Assembly: GCF_001308015.1 (NCBI RefSeq)
Contig: NZ_LGYH01000003.1
Coordinates: 62,001 to 126,000, forward strand
From: Neisseria sp. 83E34
GTDB taxonomy: Bacteria; Pseudomonadota; Gammaproteobacteria; Burkholderiales; Neisseriaceae
Reading direction: 5' to 3'
Length of the DNA: 64,000 nt
Position 1 is the first letter of the stretch. Each line of letters starts with the position of its first letter. The notes under the pieces were generated by a model. The model worked only from the letters and a program-made list of their open reading frames with translations, was not told the origin of the DNA and made no database searches. Of the stretch, positions 18,809-27,689 are shown piece by piece. The position numbers and the translations under genes are program-made.

Positions 18809-19279
18809 ATGAATTATACAATAAGAGAATTAAAGCAATATGAAACCAAACTGCTGGATACATTTCTGTATGAGGCGATTTTTATTCCTGACGGAGTGCA
18901 GGCACCGCCCAAAAGCATTATAAAACATCCCGATTTACAAATATATATTGCAGATTTCGGCAAGAAAAATGATGTCTGTTATGTTGCAGAAGTTGAGGGA
19001 AAAGTCGTGGGCGCGATATGGACCCGTATCTTAAATGATTGCGGGCATATTAATGATGAAACACCATCTCTTTCGATTTCACTTCTCAGAGAATATAGAA
19101 ATCTGGGTATTGGTACAGAACTTATGAAACAAATGCTTTTGACTTTGAAAGCGCAAGAATATAAGCAAGTGTCATTGTCGGTTCAAAAGGCGAACTATGC
19201 AGTGCGCATGTATAAAAAAGCAGGTTTTGAAATTGCTCATGAACACGAAGAAGACTATATCATGACTCGTAAACTTTAA
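18809..19279 (+). CDS. GNAT family N-acetyltransferase
   Basis: 156 residues with the GNAT fold pattern: a strand ending in GAIWTRI, then SISLLREYRNLGIGTELMKQML (about residues 88-110), whose R-x-x-G-x-G core binds acetyl-CoA, and the final NYAVRMYKKAGFE motif. Acceptor substrate is unknown. ATG 18809 has AGGGG 6-7 nt upstream. The gene starts directly after the Correia-like element, which may control its transcription. A longer frame from 18788 would read into the element and is not used. Confidence 0.85.
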   Translation: MNYTIRELKQYETKLLDTFLYEAIFIPDGVQAPPKSIIKHPDLQIYIADFGKKNDVCYVAEVEGKVVGAIWTRILNDCGHINDETPSLSISLLREYRNLGIGTELMKQMLLTLKAQEYKQVSLSVQKANYAVRMYKKAGFEIAHEHEEDYIMTRKL

Positions 19280-19395
19280 TTTCTTGCTTAAAATTTCAGT
19301 TTGCCAAACGGAATAGCATTGAATAGAGCCTGCAATACAGTCATTTGCAGAACCGTACATCCAAAAACAAATGAGCAAATAAGGAAGCCGGATTT

Positions 19396-19848
19396 ATGAA
19401 CACTTCTTCAAAACATGCGTCTATCAGTATCAGCCTGGTTCAGGCGCGCGAAGCGCTGATGACCCAATTCCGCCCGATTCTGAATGCGGCGGGCGTAACC
19501 GACCAGCAATGGCGCATTATCCGCTTGCTGGCCGAACAAGGCACGTTGGATTTCCAAGACCTGGCCGAGCAGGCTTGCATTCTTCGGCCGAGCCTCACCG
19601 GCATTTTGTCGCGTTTGGAAAAAGTGGGGTTGGTGATCCGTTTGAAGCCTTTAAACGACCAGCGCCGTGTGTTTTTAAAGCTGACCGAAGAAGGTGAGCA
19701 GCTTTACCATAAAACCCGGGCAAAAGTCGATGAACGCTACGATCTTATCGAAACCATGATTTCGCGCGAGAAATTGCAACAGCTGCAAGCATTGCTTGGA
19801 GAGCTCAAAGGTATCGGCCAAAAGAATGCAGACGAACCTGAGAGTTGA
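19396..19848 (+). CDS. farR: FarR/NadR (HpaR-type) MarR regulator
   Basis: 150 residues, MarR-family winged helix. Strong similarity in pattern to meningococcal FarR/NadR: SKHASISISLVQAREALMTQ, then TDQQWRIIRLLAEQGTLDFQDLAEQACILRPSLTGIL (recognition helix) and the wing DQRRVFLKLT. In pathogenic Neisseria this repressor controls nadA and farAB and is released by 4-hydroxyphenylacetate; the HpaR subfamily controls aromatic catabolism. It is adjacent to a flavin reductase gene, as in meningococcus. TAAGGA lies upstream of ATG 19396. Targets in this organism are not evident from the window. Confidence 0.88.
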   Translation: MNTSSKHASISISLVQAREALMTQFRPILNAAGVTDQQWRIIRLLAEQGTLDFQDLAEQACILRPSLTGILSRLEKVGLVIRLKPLNDQRRVFLKLTEEGEQLYHKTRAKVDERYDLIETMISREKLQQLQALLGELKGIGQKNADEPES

Positions 19849-19858
19849 TGCATTAGCC

Positions 19859-20368
19859 ATGAGCAAAGAAGAACCAATATTGCAGCAGGATTTCAGAAAC
19901 GCCATGTCGGTGTGTGCCGCCGGAGTGCATGTGATTACCACGGATGGCGCGGCCGGCCGATACGGCATTACCATGACGGCCGTTTCTTCGGTAACCGACA
20001 TGCCGCCTACCGTGATTCTCTGTATTAACCGGCGGTCGGTTATCCTGCCGGTTTTACTGGAAAACGGCAGGTTGTGTATCAATGTGTTGGCTGCCGATCA
20101 GCAGGATGTGGCCGAACATTTTGCCGGCATGACCAAGTTGTCGCCGGAAGAACGTTTCGAATACCATATTTGGCACCGCGGCAGCACCGGCCAGCTTCAG
20201 GTTGAGGGCGCGTTGGCGCATCTGCACGGCAAAGTGGTGCAGCATCAAACCGTGGGCACGCACGAAGTGTTTTTTGTCGAGATAGAAGAAATCCGAGTGC
20301 ATCAGAAAGAATTGGATAATGCACCCGCACTGGTGTATTTCCGCCGCAATTTCGGCGGTTTGAGCTGA
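19859..20368 (+). CDS. Flavin reductase (HpaC-like)
   Basis: 169 residues, flavin reductase-like FMN-binding split-barrel: FRNAMSVCAAGVHVITT, then GRYGITMTAVSSVTDMPPTVILCINRRS (flavin contact region) and the GR(L)CINVLAADQQ strand. It supplies reduced flavin to a monooxygenase; in HpaBC systems this is 4-hydroxyphenylacetate 3-hydroxylase, but no HpaB gene is in the window. The start is uncertain: ATG 19859 lies 10 bases after the farR stop and has only a weak ribosome site; an in-frame ATG near 19829 overlaps farR. Likely co-transcribed with farR. Confidence 0.82.
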   Translation: MSKEEPILQQDFRNAMSVCAAGVHVITTDGAAGRYGITMTAVSSVTDMPPTVILCINRRSVILPVLLENGRLCINVLAADQQDVAEHFAGMTKLSPEERFEYHIWHRGSTGQLQVEGALAHLHGKVVQHQTVGTHEVFFVEIEEIRVHQKELDNAPALVYFRRNFGGLS

Positions 20369-20486
20369 GATTACCTTTTGAAAGACCGCATATGCGGTTT
20401 TTTTTATTTTGTGAAGGTTAGGGCTCATGTTTTAAAGCCGTTTAACTATATAATGCCTGTCTGAAAACCGATAAAGGATTCTGAAC

Positions 20487-21092
20487 ATGAAAAAACTCGG
20501 CCTGTTCGGCGGTACTTTCGATCCCATACACAACGGCCATCTCCACATCGCCCGCGCGTTTGCCGACGAGCTGGGTTTGGATACCGTGATTTTTCTGCCG
20601 GCAGGCGATCCTTACCACAAAGACACCGGCCGCACGCTTGCAAAACACCGTTTGGCGATGACCGAGCTGGCTGTTGCGGATGACGAACGTTTTGCTGTGA
20701 GCGATTGCGACATCGTGCGCGAAGGGGCGACTTACACGTTTGACACCATTCAGATTTTTCGCCAGCAATTTCCACAAACCAAGCTTTACTGGCTGATGGG
20801 GATGGACAGCTTATTGCAGCTGCATACATGGAGCCGCTGGCAATCATTGGTAAAAATGGTTGATATTGCCGTGGCAGCGCGCGAAGGCGAGCAGCTCAAT
20901 CATGCGCCGAAAGCCTTGCACGAATGGCTGGGGCAGGCCTTGCAAGACGGCAGCCTGCATTTGCTTCAGGCGCCTTTGAGCAATATCAGTTCTACCGAAA
21001 TCCGTGAGAAAGTCCGCGCAGGTGCCGGCCTGGAAGGTTTGGTTGACCGCAGGGTCGAGCGTTATATCGAGCAGCACGGGCTATACCGCTGA
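20487..21092 (+). CDS. nadD: NadD, nicotinate-nucleotide adenylyltransferase
   Basis: 201 residues. It adenylates nicotinate mononucleotide to deamido-NAD in NAD synthesis. Nucleotidyltransferase motif GGTFDPIHNGH at residues 8-18 and the SSTEIR motif near residue 168 are both intact. AAAGGA lies upstream of ATG 20487. A DUS lies about 22 bases before the start. Confidence 0.95.
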   Translation: MKKLGLFGGTFDPIHNGHLHIARAFADELGLDTVIFLPAGDPYHKDTGRTLAKHRLAMTELAVADDERFAVSDCDIVREGATYTFDTIQIFRQQFPQTKLYWLMGMDSLLQLHTWSRWQSLVKMVDIAVAAREGEQLNHAPKALHEWLGQALQDGSLHLLQAPLSNISSTEIREKVRAGAGLEGLVDRRVERYIEQHGLYR

Positions 21093-21161
21093 CGGGTATT
21101 ACACAAAGGCTGATTGCCATCAATGATGCCTGTCTGAAAACATAATAATAGAAGAAAACTG

Positions 21162-21848
21162 ATGAATTTAATCACACGGCAATTGGCCTGGATAACAGAC
21201 CAAGCTTTATGTCTTTTCGTTTCCTTTTTAACCGGTGTCCGCCCAAAATCTTCGCGCGAACTTAATTTCAGCCAACAGCAGAAAGTTTATTATGCCAACC
21301 ACGGCAGCCATGGCGATTTTGTGCTGGTGTGGATTTCCCTGCCGCGCCGCTGGCGCATGAACACGCGCCCCGTTGCCGGGGAGGATTACTGGCTGGGCAG
21401 CCGCTTCAAGCGTTTTATGATTCAAAATGTGTTCAACGCCTTGCTGATTCCGCGCAACAGCGACAACCCGCAAGCGGTTACCGAGCAGATGAGCCGGGCG
21501 CTGCATAGCGGCGATTCGCTGATTATTTTTCCCGAAGGTACGCGCAACACGGATGACAACACGGTTTTGCTGCCTTTCAAAACCGGCATCTACCATTTGG
21601 CCAAAGCCAAGCCCGACACCGAATTCGTGCCTTTATGGATTAACAATATCAGCCGTGTGCTGCCCAAAGGCAAAATCCTGCCCGTACCGCTTTTGTGTGA
21701 TGTGAACATCGGCAGCCCGCTGCGGCTGGAGAACGGGGAAGACAAACAGGCTTTTCTCGACCGCACACGCAACGCCTTGCTGGCGCTGGCGCCCAAAAAT
21801 GTGCAGGAGGCGGCGGTGAAATGCCGGGAAAAAGGGGAAAATGTATGA
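21162..21848 (+). CDS. PlsC-family 1-acylglycerol-3-phosphate acyltransferase
   Basis: 228 residues. Acyltransferase motifs are NHGSHGDFV (NHx4D, about residues 46-54) and FPEGTR (about 123-128). It transfers an acyl chain to lysophosphatidate or a related lysophospholipid at the inner membrane. Its stop overlaps the start of the CDP-diglyceride synthase-like gene (ATGA), so the two form a translationally coupled lipid pair. Neisseria have several PlsC paralogues; which one this is cannot be told. Confidence 0.88.
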   Translation: MNLITRQLAWITDQALCLFVSFLTGVRPKSSRELNFSQQQKVYYANHGSHGDFVLVWISLPRRWRMNTRPVAGEDYWLGSRFKRFMIQNVFNALLIPRNSDNPQAVTEQMSRALHSGDSLIIFPEGTRNTDDNTVLLPFKTGIYHLAKAKPDTEFVPLWINNISRVLPKGKILPVPLLCDVNIGSPLRLENGEDKQAFLDRTRNALLALAPKNVQEAAVKCREKGENV

Positions 21849-22786
21849 TAATGGTTCCGCAAGCCGGCTGGATTTTTGCCGGCGTGTTTATGGTGTTGGT
21901 ATTTGCCAGCGCAATCGGGCAATGGCTTAAGCGCAAACATGGTGCGGAAAATGCCACCATTACCAACCTCAATGCGCGTATTTATGCCTGGTGGATTATG
22001 ACGCTGGTGTTGCTTGCGGCATTCTTGTTCGGCAGAGCGGGCACGACCATTTTGTTTTTCCTGATTTCTTTTGCCGCGCTGCGTGAGTTTATGACCTTGG
22101 TTTACCGCCGTCGCAGCGATTATTACAGCATGGCTGCCTGTTTTTATGTTTTGCTGCCTGTGCAATATTATTTTGTATTCGATCAATGGTACGGCATGTT
22201 TTCCGTTTTTATCCCGATTTACGGGTTTCTTTTGCTGCCGATTATCGCCAGCATGAGCGGCAACACGGAAAACTTTCTTGAGCGCACGGCGAAAACGCAA
22301 TGGATGGCAATGATCTGTATTTTCTGCCTCTCGCATGTGCCCGCGCTTTTGTTTCTCAATCTCGACGGCTTTGCCAACCAAAACAATATCCTGCTGCTGA
22401 TTTTTATGATTGGTGTAGTGCAGGTCAGCGACGTGTTGCAATATGTTTGGGGCAAGCTGGTTGGCGGCCCGAAAATCATGCCTGCGCTCTCGCCCTCCAA
22501 AACCGTTTCCGGCACTGTAGGCGGCATTGCCTCCGCTACTGCGTTGGCCGCGCTGATGGCGCCGATTACCCCGTTTACCGCCTGGCAGGCCGCCGGAATC
22601 GGCTTGATGGTGTGCTTGATGGGCTTTTTCGGCGGCTTGGTGATGTCGGCCATCAAACGCGATCACGGCGTAAAAGATTGGGGCAATATGATTCAGGGGC
22701 ACGGCGGCATGCTTGACCGCGTAGATTCCATCTGCTTTGCCGCACCGGTGTTTTTCCATATCGTGCGTTATTTCTGGCATGGCTAG
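21845..22786 (+). CDS. CdsA-like phosphatidate cytidylyltransferase (YnbB type)
   Basis: 313 residues, about eight hydrophobic segments. The CdsA family signature is complete near residues 268-294 (SAIKRDHGVKDW...GHGGMLDRVD). The reaction makes CDP-diacylglycerol from phosphatidate and CTP. The gene is coupled to the upstream plsC-like gene by an ATGA overlap, like the plsC/ynbB-type pairs that exist besides the main cdsA. A longer frame from 21821 lies within plsC and is not used. Confidence 0.88.
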   Translation: MIMVPQAGWIFAGVFMVLVFASAIGQWLKRKHGAENATITNLNARIYAWWIMTLVLLAAFLFGRAGTTILFFLISFAALREFMTLVYRRRSDYYSMAACFYVLLPVQYYFVFDQWYGMFSVFIPIYGFLLLPIIASMSGNTENFLERTAKTQWMAMICIFCLSHVPALLFLNLDGFANQNNILLLIFMIGVVQVSDVLQYVWGKLVGGPKIMPALSPSKTVSGTVGGIASATALAALMAPITPFTAWQAAGIGLMVCLMGFFGGLVMSAIKRDHGVKDWGNMIQGHGGMLDRVDSICFAAPVFFHIVRYFWHG

Positions 22787-22798
22787 ATGAATGCGGAA

Positions 22799-22831
22799 AT
22801 GCCTGTCTGAAATCATTTTTCAGACAGGCAT
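22799..22831. terminator. Inverted DUS pair, bidirectional terminator
   Basis: TGCCTGTCTGAA and its reverse complement with 7-nt spacing, T-rich on the right. It lies between the convergent cdsA-like gene and cydB. Confidence 0.85.
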
Positions 22832-22849
22832 TTTTAATAATATGGCGGT

Positions 22850-23845
22850 TTAGCCGTAAGTTAAATTCGTGGCTTTGCCGCGGAACGCCCAATAGGCAAA
22901 AATGCTGTATCCGATGATAAACGGCACGGTAATACACACACCGATCAGTGTAATCACCAAAGTCGGCACGCTGGCGGCGGCTTCCCACACAGTAAGCTGA
23001 CCGATTACGGCGTAAGGGTAAAGGCTGATGCCCAAGCCGATGGCGCACAATACCAAAGCGAGCACGGTAAGTATAAAAGGCTGCCACACGCGGCTGTGCA
23101 ACACGGCTTCGCTTTGCAGCAGCCGTTTGGCGCGCAACAGGCAGAATGCGCTCAGAATCGGTACGGGCGCGAGCCAGAGCATATTGGGGAAAGTAAACCA
23201 GCGCTCGAAAATGCTGTGGCGGATATAAGGCGTGGCCAGCGAAATCAGCAGCAGGCAGCCAACAACCGGCCACCACGCCTGATTTGCCCAGCGGCGCGCT
23301 TTTTCTTGTAGCGCGCCTTCGGTTTTCGGCACCAGCCAGCAGGCGGCGAGCAACACGTAAACAGCGGGCACGGTTGCCATAATGGCGAGCGAAAACAGAT
23401 AATCCCCGATTTCCGTGCCGAACGCGGTTACATAGCGCCCCAGCATCCAGCCCTGCGTGAGCGCCATGCCGGCCGAACCGAGCATAAAGGCAATGTTCCA
23501 CAGCTCTTTGTGGTTGTCATCGGCTTTTACACGGAAGTCGAATGCGGCGCCGCGCACAATCAGTGCAAACAGCATAAACGTGGCCGGCAGGTAAAGATTG
23601 CCCAAAACGATGGTGTTGGCTTTGGGAAAGGCAATAAACAACACGCCGGCGCCGAGAACCAGCCAAGTTTCGTTGGCATCCCAAAACGGGCCGATGGAGC
23701 CGACCATTACGTTTTGCTCGTCGGCTTTGGCACGCGGTAGCAGCATGCCCACGCCCAAGTCGAAGCCGTCCAAGACTACATACACGGTCATCACAAAACC
23801 GAGTAAGCCCAGAAAAATCAAAGGCAGCCAATAATTCCAGTCCAT
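22850..23845 (-). CDS. cydB: CydB, cytochrome bd-type quinol oxidase subunit II
   Basis: 331 residues, many membrane helices, starting MDWNYWLPLIFLGLLGFVMTVYVVLDGFDLGVGMLLP, the classical CydB N-terminus with the conserved GFDLGVG. With CydA it forms a quinol oxidase that reduces oxygen without pumping protons. It begins one base after the cydA stop, so it is translationally coupled. No CydX-like small gene follows before the terminator. Confidence 0.93.
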   Translation of the reverse strand: MDWNYWLPLIFLGLLGFVMTVYVVLDGFDLGVGMLLPRAKADEQNVMVGSIGPFWDANETWLVLGAGVLFIAFPKANTIVLGNLYLPATFMLFALIVRGAAFDFRVKADDNHKELWNIAFMLGSAGMALTQGWMLGRYVTAFGTEIGDYLFSLAIMATVPAVYVLLAACWLVPKTEGALQEKARRWANQAWWPVVGCLLLISLATPYIRHSIFERWFTFPNMLWLAPVPILSAFCLLRAKRLLQSEAVLHSRVWQPFILTVLALVLCAIGLGISLYPYAVIGQLTVWEAAASVPTLVITLIGVCITVPFIIGYSIFAYWAFRGKATNLTYG

Positions 23846-23846
23846 A

Positions 23847-25196
23847 TCATTGCTCCGCTTGTTTCAATTGTTTCACGCCCGGCGGTTCATGCTCGGGATG
23901 CTCCGCCATATATTTGAGCACCATCAGGTAGGAAAGCAGCATAGCGGCATAAAGCACCAGATACATCACCAGCGTCAATCCTACGTTGCCTGAAGGCACG
24001 ATTCGGGTAACCGCATCGGAGGTGCGCAGCACGCCTTGCACCAAAAACGGCTGGCGGCCGATTTCGGTAACGTACCAACCGGCCAGCGTGGCCACCCAGC
24101 CGGAAAACGTCATGCCTGCAAAGGTGTAAAGCAGCCAGCGCGGCAGGTTGTGCGGCTGCCAGCGGTTTTTACGCAGCTTGAACCAGCCGTACCAGCTTAC
24201 CAGCAGCATCAACACGCCCACGCCCACCATAATGCGGAAGCCGAAAAACACAGGTGCAACGGGCGGTTTGTCGGCAAACTCGTTCAAGCCTTTGATTTCG
24301 CCTTCCAGCTCGTGCGTGAGAATCAGCGAGCCGAGATACGGCACTTTTAACGCATAATCCGTGCGCTGTTCCGCTTCGTTCGGCCAGCCGATTAAGGTGA
24401 GCGGCACGGGTTTTTCAGTGTGCCACACTCCCTCGATGGCGGCCAGTTTGGCGGGCTGGTATTCTTTCGTATTCAAACCGTGCGCATCGCCGGCCAATAT
24501 TTGCAACACAATCGCCACCGCAGCAACCGCCAAGCCGGTTTTCATCACTTTGGGCGTGGCTGTGTTGGCTGATTTTTTCAATATTTGCCAAGCAGACAGG
24601 CCGACCAGCAGGAAAGAGGCGGTTAATACGGATGCAAGGATTTTGTGTGAAAAGCGGTAAGGCAGGGAAGGGCTGAAAATCACGTCCAGCCAGCTTTTTA
24701 CATGAACCACGCCTTCAGCGTCCACCCAATGGCCTTGCGGTGTCTGCATCCAAGAGTTCAAAGCCAGAATCCAAAAAGCCGATAATAAGGTGCCTACGGC
24801 CACCACAATCGAGGCCGTCATATGCACGCGCTGGCTCACGCGCTCACGCCCGAACAGCATAATGCCGAGAAAACCGGCTTCCAGAAAAAATGCCGTCAGC
24901 ACTTCATAACCGAGCAGCGGCCCCGCCACGTTGCCTGCGCGCTCCATAAAGCCCGGCCAGTTGGTGCCGAACTGGAAACTCATGGTCACGCCGGAAACCA
25001 CGCCCATTGCGAAAGTAACGGCAAACACTTTGGTCCAGAAGCGGTAAGCTTGCAGCCAGGCCTCATCACCTGTTTTGCCGACTTTATAGCGGAAATAAAC
25101 CACAAACCACGATAAGGCAATGCTGATAACGGGAAAAAGAATGTGAAAGCTGATATTCACCGCAAATTGAATGCGGCTGAGCAGGGAAACGTCCAT
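23847..25196 (-). CDS. cydA: CydA, cytochrome bd-type quinol oxidase subunit I (short Q-loop, CIO-like)
   Basis: 449 residues. His18 in NISFHILFP is the expected haem ligand of the first helix; a second histidine lies in FSHKILAS; the quinol and haem region GWYVTEIGRQPFLVQGVLRT is intact. The length is shorter than E. coli CydA (about 520), placing it in the short Q-loop, cyanide-insensitive oxidase group. AGGAGAA precedes ATG. Pathogenic Neisseria are known for relying on cbb3 oxidase alone, so this pair is a notable extra branch. Confidence 0.93.
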   Translation of the reverse strand: MDVSLLSRIQFAVNISFHILFPVISIALSWFVVYFRYKVGKTGDEAWLQAYRFWTKVFAVTFAMGVVSGVTMSFQFGTNWPGFMERAGNVAGPLLGYEVLTAFFLEAGFLGIMLFGRERVSQRVHMTASIVVAVGTLLSAFWILALNSWMQTPQGHWVDAEGVVHVKSWLDVIFSPSLPYRFSHKILASVLTASFLLVGLSAWQILKKSANTATPKVMKTGLAVAAVAIVLQILAGDAHGLNTKEYQPAKLAAIEGVWHTEKPVPLTLIGWPNEAEQRTDYALKVPYLGSLILTHELEGEIKGLNEFADKPPVAPVFFGFRIMVGVGVLMLLVSWYGWFKLRKNRWQPHNLPRWLLYTFAGMTFSGWVATLAGWYVTEIGRQPFLVQGVLRTSDAVTRIVPSGNVGLTLVMYLVLYAAMLLSYLMVLKYMAEHPEHEPPGVKQLKQAEQ

Positions 25197-25248
25197 AACC
25201 GGATTCTCCTGTTTTGATTCCTTAAATTAAAGAATGGGGATTGAAAGC

Positions 25249-25262
25249 TTGATTCAGATTAA
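25249..25262 (-). promoter_or_regulatory. Candidate FNR site upstream of cydAB
   Basis: TTGATTCAGATTAA matches the FNR consensus at 9 of 10 positions. On the minus strand a -10-like TAATTT (25224-25229) would put the site near -39 from transcription start. Control of cydAB by oxygen would make biological sense; evidence is positional only. Confidence 0.4.
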
Positions 25263-25567
25263 GCTGCTAATTTTTCAGACAGGCATTATATCAAATAAAT
25301 TTAATATGGTAATGAAAAATTGAGTTATAGCTATTATTGAATTATTTTATAGGCTTTGTGGAATTGTTATTGTTTTAATGATTTCATTTTAAAACTGCGT
25401 AACATTAATTCGCAGATGATGTTGATTGCTTAGCAGTATACGCCATCCGGTGCTAATAAAGTGTTAAAGAAAGCAAGTAATTTTTTCAGACAGGCATCCG
25501 CATCTGCGGCCGGCGGCTAAAAAATGCTATCATCTACATCCGGATAAACATCAAAAAGGAACCCGCA
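25263..25567. other. AT-rich intergenic stretch between cydA and luxS
   Basis: Two single inverted-orientation DUS (about 25269 and 25484). No gene. It should hold the divergent promoters of cydAB and luxS; no clear sigma-70 pair is picked out for luxS. Confidence 0.5.
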
Positions 25568-26074
25568 ATGCCCTTGTTGGACAGCTTCAAAGTCGACCAT
25601 ACCCGCATGCACGCGCCTGCCGTGCGGATTGCCAAAACCATGCGCACCCCAAAAGGCGACGACATTACCGTTTACGACTTGCGCTTTTGCGTGCCGAATC
25701 AGGAAATCCTGTCTGAAAAAGGTATTCACACGCTGGAGCACTTGTTTGCCGGCTTTATGCGCGACCATTTAAACGGCGCAGACGTTGAAATCATTGATAT
25801 TTCACCGATGGGCTGCCGCACCGGTTTTTATATGAGCCTGATCGGCACGCCCGATGAGCAAAAAGTGGCCGACGCATGGCTTGCTTCCATGCAGGATGTG
25901 TTGAAAGTGCAAGATCAAAGCAAAATCCCCGAGCTAAACGAATACCAGTGCGGCACTTACCAAATGCACTCGCTGCTCGAAGCGCAAGATATCGCGCGTG
26001 ATGTGCTGGCGCGTAAAATCGAAGTGAACAAAAACGAAGACCTCACTTTGGACGAAAGCCTGCTGAAAGAGTAA
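25568..26074 (+). CDS. luxS: LuxS, S-ribosylhomocysteine lyase
   Basis: 168 residues. It cleaves S-ribosylhomocysteine to homocysteine and the AI-2 precursor in the activated methyl cycle. Metal ligands are in HTLEH (His54, His58); the catalytic cysteine is in MGCRTGFYM (about residue 83). AAAGGA lies upstream of ATG. A DUS core is embedded in the coding sequence near 25709. Confidence 0.97.
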   Translation: MPLLDSFKVDHTRMHAPAVRIAKTMRTPKGDDITVYDLRFCVPNQEILSEKGIHTLEHLFAGFMRDHLNGADVEIIDISPMGCRTGFYMSLIGTPDEQKVADAWLASMQDVLKVQDQSKIPELNEYQCGTYQMHSLLEAQDIARDVLARKIEVNKNEDLTLDESLLKE

Positions 26075-26096
26075 TAATTCTTAATTAATCAAACAA

Positions 26097-26127
26097 ATGC
26101 CTGTCTGAAACATTTTCAGACAGGCAT
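26097..26127. terminator. Inverted DUS pair, luxS terminator
   Basis: TGCCTGTCTGAA and its reverse complement with 5-nt spacing, followed by a short T run. Confidence 0.85.
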
Positions 26128-26161
26128 TTGTTTATATCGAAACAAAAAACTGAGGTTTTGA

Positions 26162-26175
26162 TTGAGATAAGTCAA
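26162..26175 (+). promoter_or_regulatory. Weak candidate FNR site upstream of the cytochrome operon
   Basis: TTGAGATAAGTCAA is symmetric and matches the FNR consensus at 8 of 10 positions. A -10-like GATAGC lies near 26202. Position fits a regulated promoter for the tsd operon. Confidence 0.3.
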
Positions 26176-26336
26176 ACGATATGGATTTACCGACAGATTG
26201 CGATAGCATCGGGCATGGATAAGTTATATATTGAATGTATGATATAAATATCTATTGAGGCGAATTTGTCTTAAAGCAGCCTGAAAACAAAAGTAATAAC
26301 AACATCAAAAAACAAGAGAAATAGTGAAGGAACACC

Positions 26337-27689
26337 ATGAACACGTTCAGCAAAACCGTTTTGCTTGCGGTTGTATTGCTGGGTGGAGCCTATGGCGGCA
26401 GTAAATGGCTTACCCGGCAGCACGGCGAAGCGGGTCAAACTGCCGTCGAATTCAATGAAGAAACCATCCGGCGCGGCGAATATGTGGCGAGGCTTTCCGA
26501 TTGCTTCGCATGCCACACTGCGCCTTCCGGCCAGCCTTATGCGGGCGGCTTGGCGATGCAGACGCCTTTGGGTGCAATTTACAGCACCAACATCACGCCC
26601 GATAAAGAAACCGGTATCGGTTCATATAATTACGCTCAGTTTAAAGCCGCAGTGCAACACGGCATCCGTGCCGACGGTACGCCGCTTTATCCCGCCATGC
26701 CTTATGTGTCTTACGCGATTATGCCTGATGACGAAATACAGGCGCTTTATGCTTATTTCATGAAAGGCGTCCAGCCCGTTAAACAGGAAAATGCCGCCAG
26801 CACCATCCCGCCCGTTCTGAACTGGCGCTGGCCGCTGGCTTACTGGCAGGCATGGTTTGCACCCCAGCGTGATTTTGTGGCAGACAAACGCTACAACGCA
26901 CAAATCAACCGCGGCAAATATCTGGTGGAAGGCCCCGGCCACTGCGGCGCCTGCCACACACCGCGCGGCGTGGCTTATCAGGAAAAAGCCTTAAGCGAAG
27001 ACGGGCAACATTTCCTCAGCGGAGCCGTGATTGACGGCTGGCGCGCCAAAAGCCTGCGTGGCGATGCACGCGGTTTGGCATCTTGGAAAGCCGAAGAGTT
27101 GGCTGACTTTTTCGCCAGCGGCCGCACCGAACGCAGCGCCGCATTCGGCGCGATGGCCGAAGTGGTGGAACACAGCACGCGCTACTGGCTGCCGGAGGAT
27201 ATTCAAGCCATGGCAGCCTATCTGAAAACCTTGTCGCCTGCCCCGCATCAGGAAGCCAAGCTTCCCGCGAAGCTGGATACCACCACCGCCATGCTGCGCA
27301 GCGGCAAATACAGCAGCCGCGGTGCGCTGCTCTATGCCGAACACTGCATGGCCTGCCACCGTGCAGACGGCAACGGTGTGGCACGCATTTTCCCTGCATT
27401 AAACCAAAACAGTGCGGTTTATTCCAAGCATCCCCAATCGGTGATTCAAGTTACGCTGGAAGGCGGGCGCACACCCGGCAGCCAGCATGACGCGATGACA
27501 TTCAGCATGCCTGCCTTCAAGCATTTGAGTGATGAAGACATTACCGATTTGGTGAATTTTGTACGCAACAGCTGGAGCAATCAGGCACCTGAAGTGAGCC
27601 GGAAAGAAGTGACTGAAATCCGTGATTTCGTCAACGGCAAAGCACCGAATTTTGTTCCACAAGCCGCAGCAGGAGCGCATCATGAATAA
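26337..27689 (+). CDS. Triheme c-type cytochrome, membrane-anchored (AdhB-like)
   Basis: 450 residues with an N-terminal signal or anchor (TVLLAVVLLGGAYGG). Three CxxCH haem sites: CFACH near residue 56, CGACH near 203 and CMACH near 337, the layout of the triheme subunit of alcohol, gluconate and related dehydrogenases. Here no such dehydrogenase is present; the gene overlaps tsdA by 8 bases, so it most likely passes electrons between TsdA and the respiratory chain, replacing the diheme TsdB seen elsewhere. That partnership is inference. Confidence 0.88.
   Translation: MNTFSKTVLLAVVLLGGAYGGSKWLTRQHGEAGQTAVEFNEETIRRGEYVARLSDCFACHTAPSGQPYAGGLAMQTPLGAIYSTNITPDKETGIGSYNYAQFKAAVQHGIRADGTPLYPAMPYVSYAIMPDDEIQALYAYFMKGVQPVKQENAASTIPPVLNWRWPLAYWQAWFAPQRDFVADKRYNAQINRGKYLVEGPGHCGACHTPRGVAYQEKALSEDGQHFLSGAVIDGWRAKSLRGDARGLASWKAEELADFFASGRTERSAAFGAMAEVVEHSTRYWLPEDIQAMAAYLKTLSPAPHQEAKLPAKLDTTTAMLRSGKYSSRGALLYAEHCMACHRADGNGVARIFPALNQNSAVYSKHPQSVIQVTLEGGRTPGSQHDAMTFSMPAFKHLSDEDITDLVNFVRNSWSNQAPEVSRKEVTEIRDFVNGKAPNFVPQAAAGAHHE

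Noticed and set aside
21590-22816. Long minus-strand frame of about 400 codons opposite the plsC/cdsA pair
   Set aside because: It is a shadow of two well-supported genes on the other strand; its composition (His, Gln, Arg rich) is typical of antisense frames.
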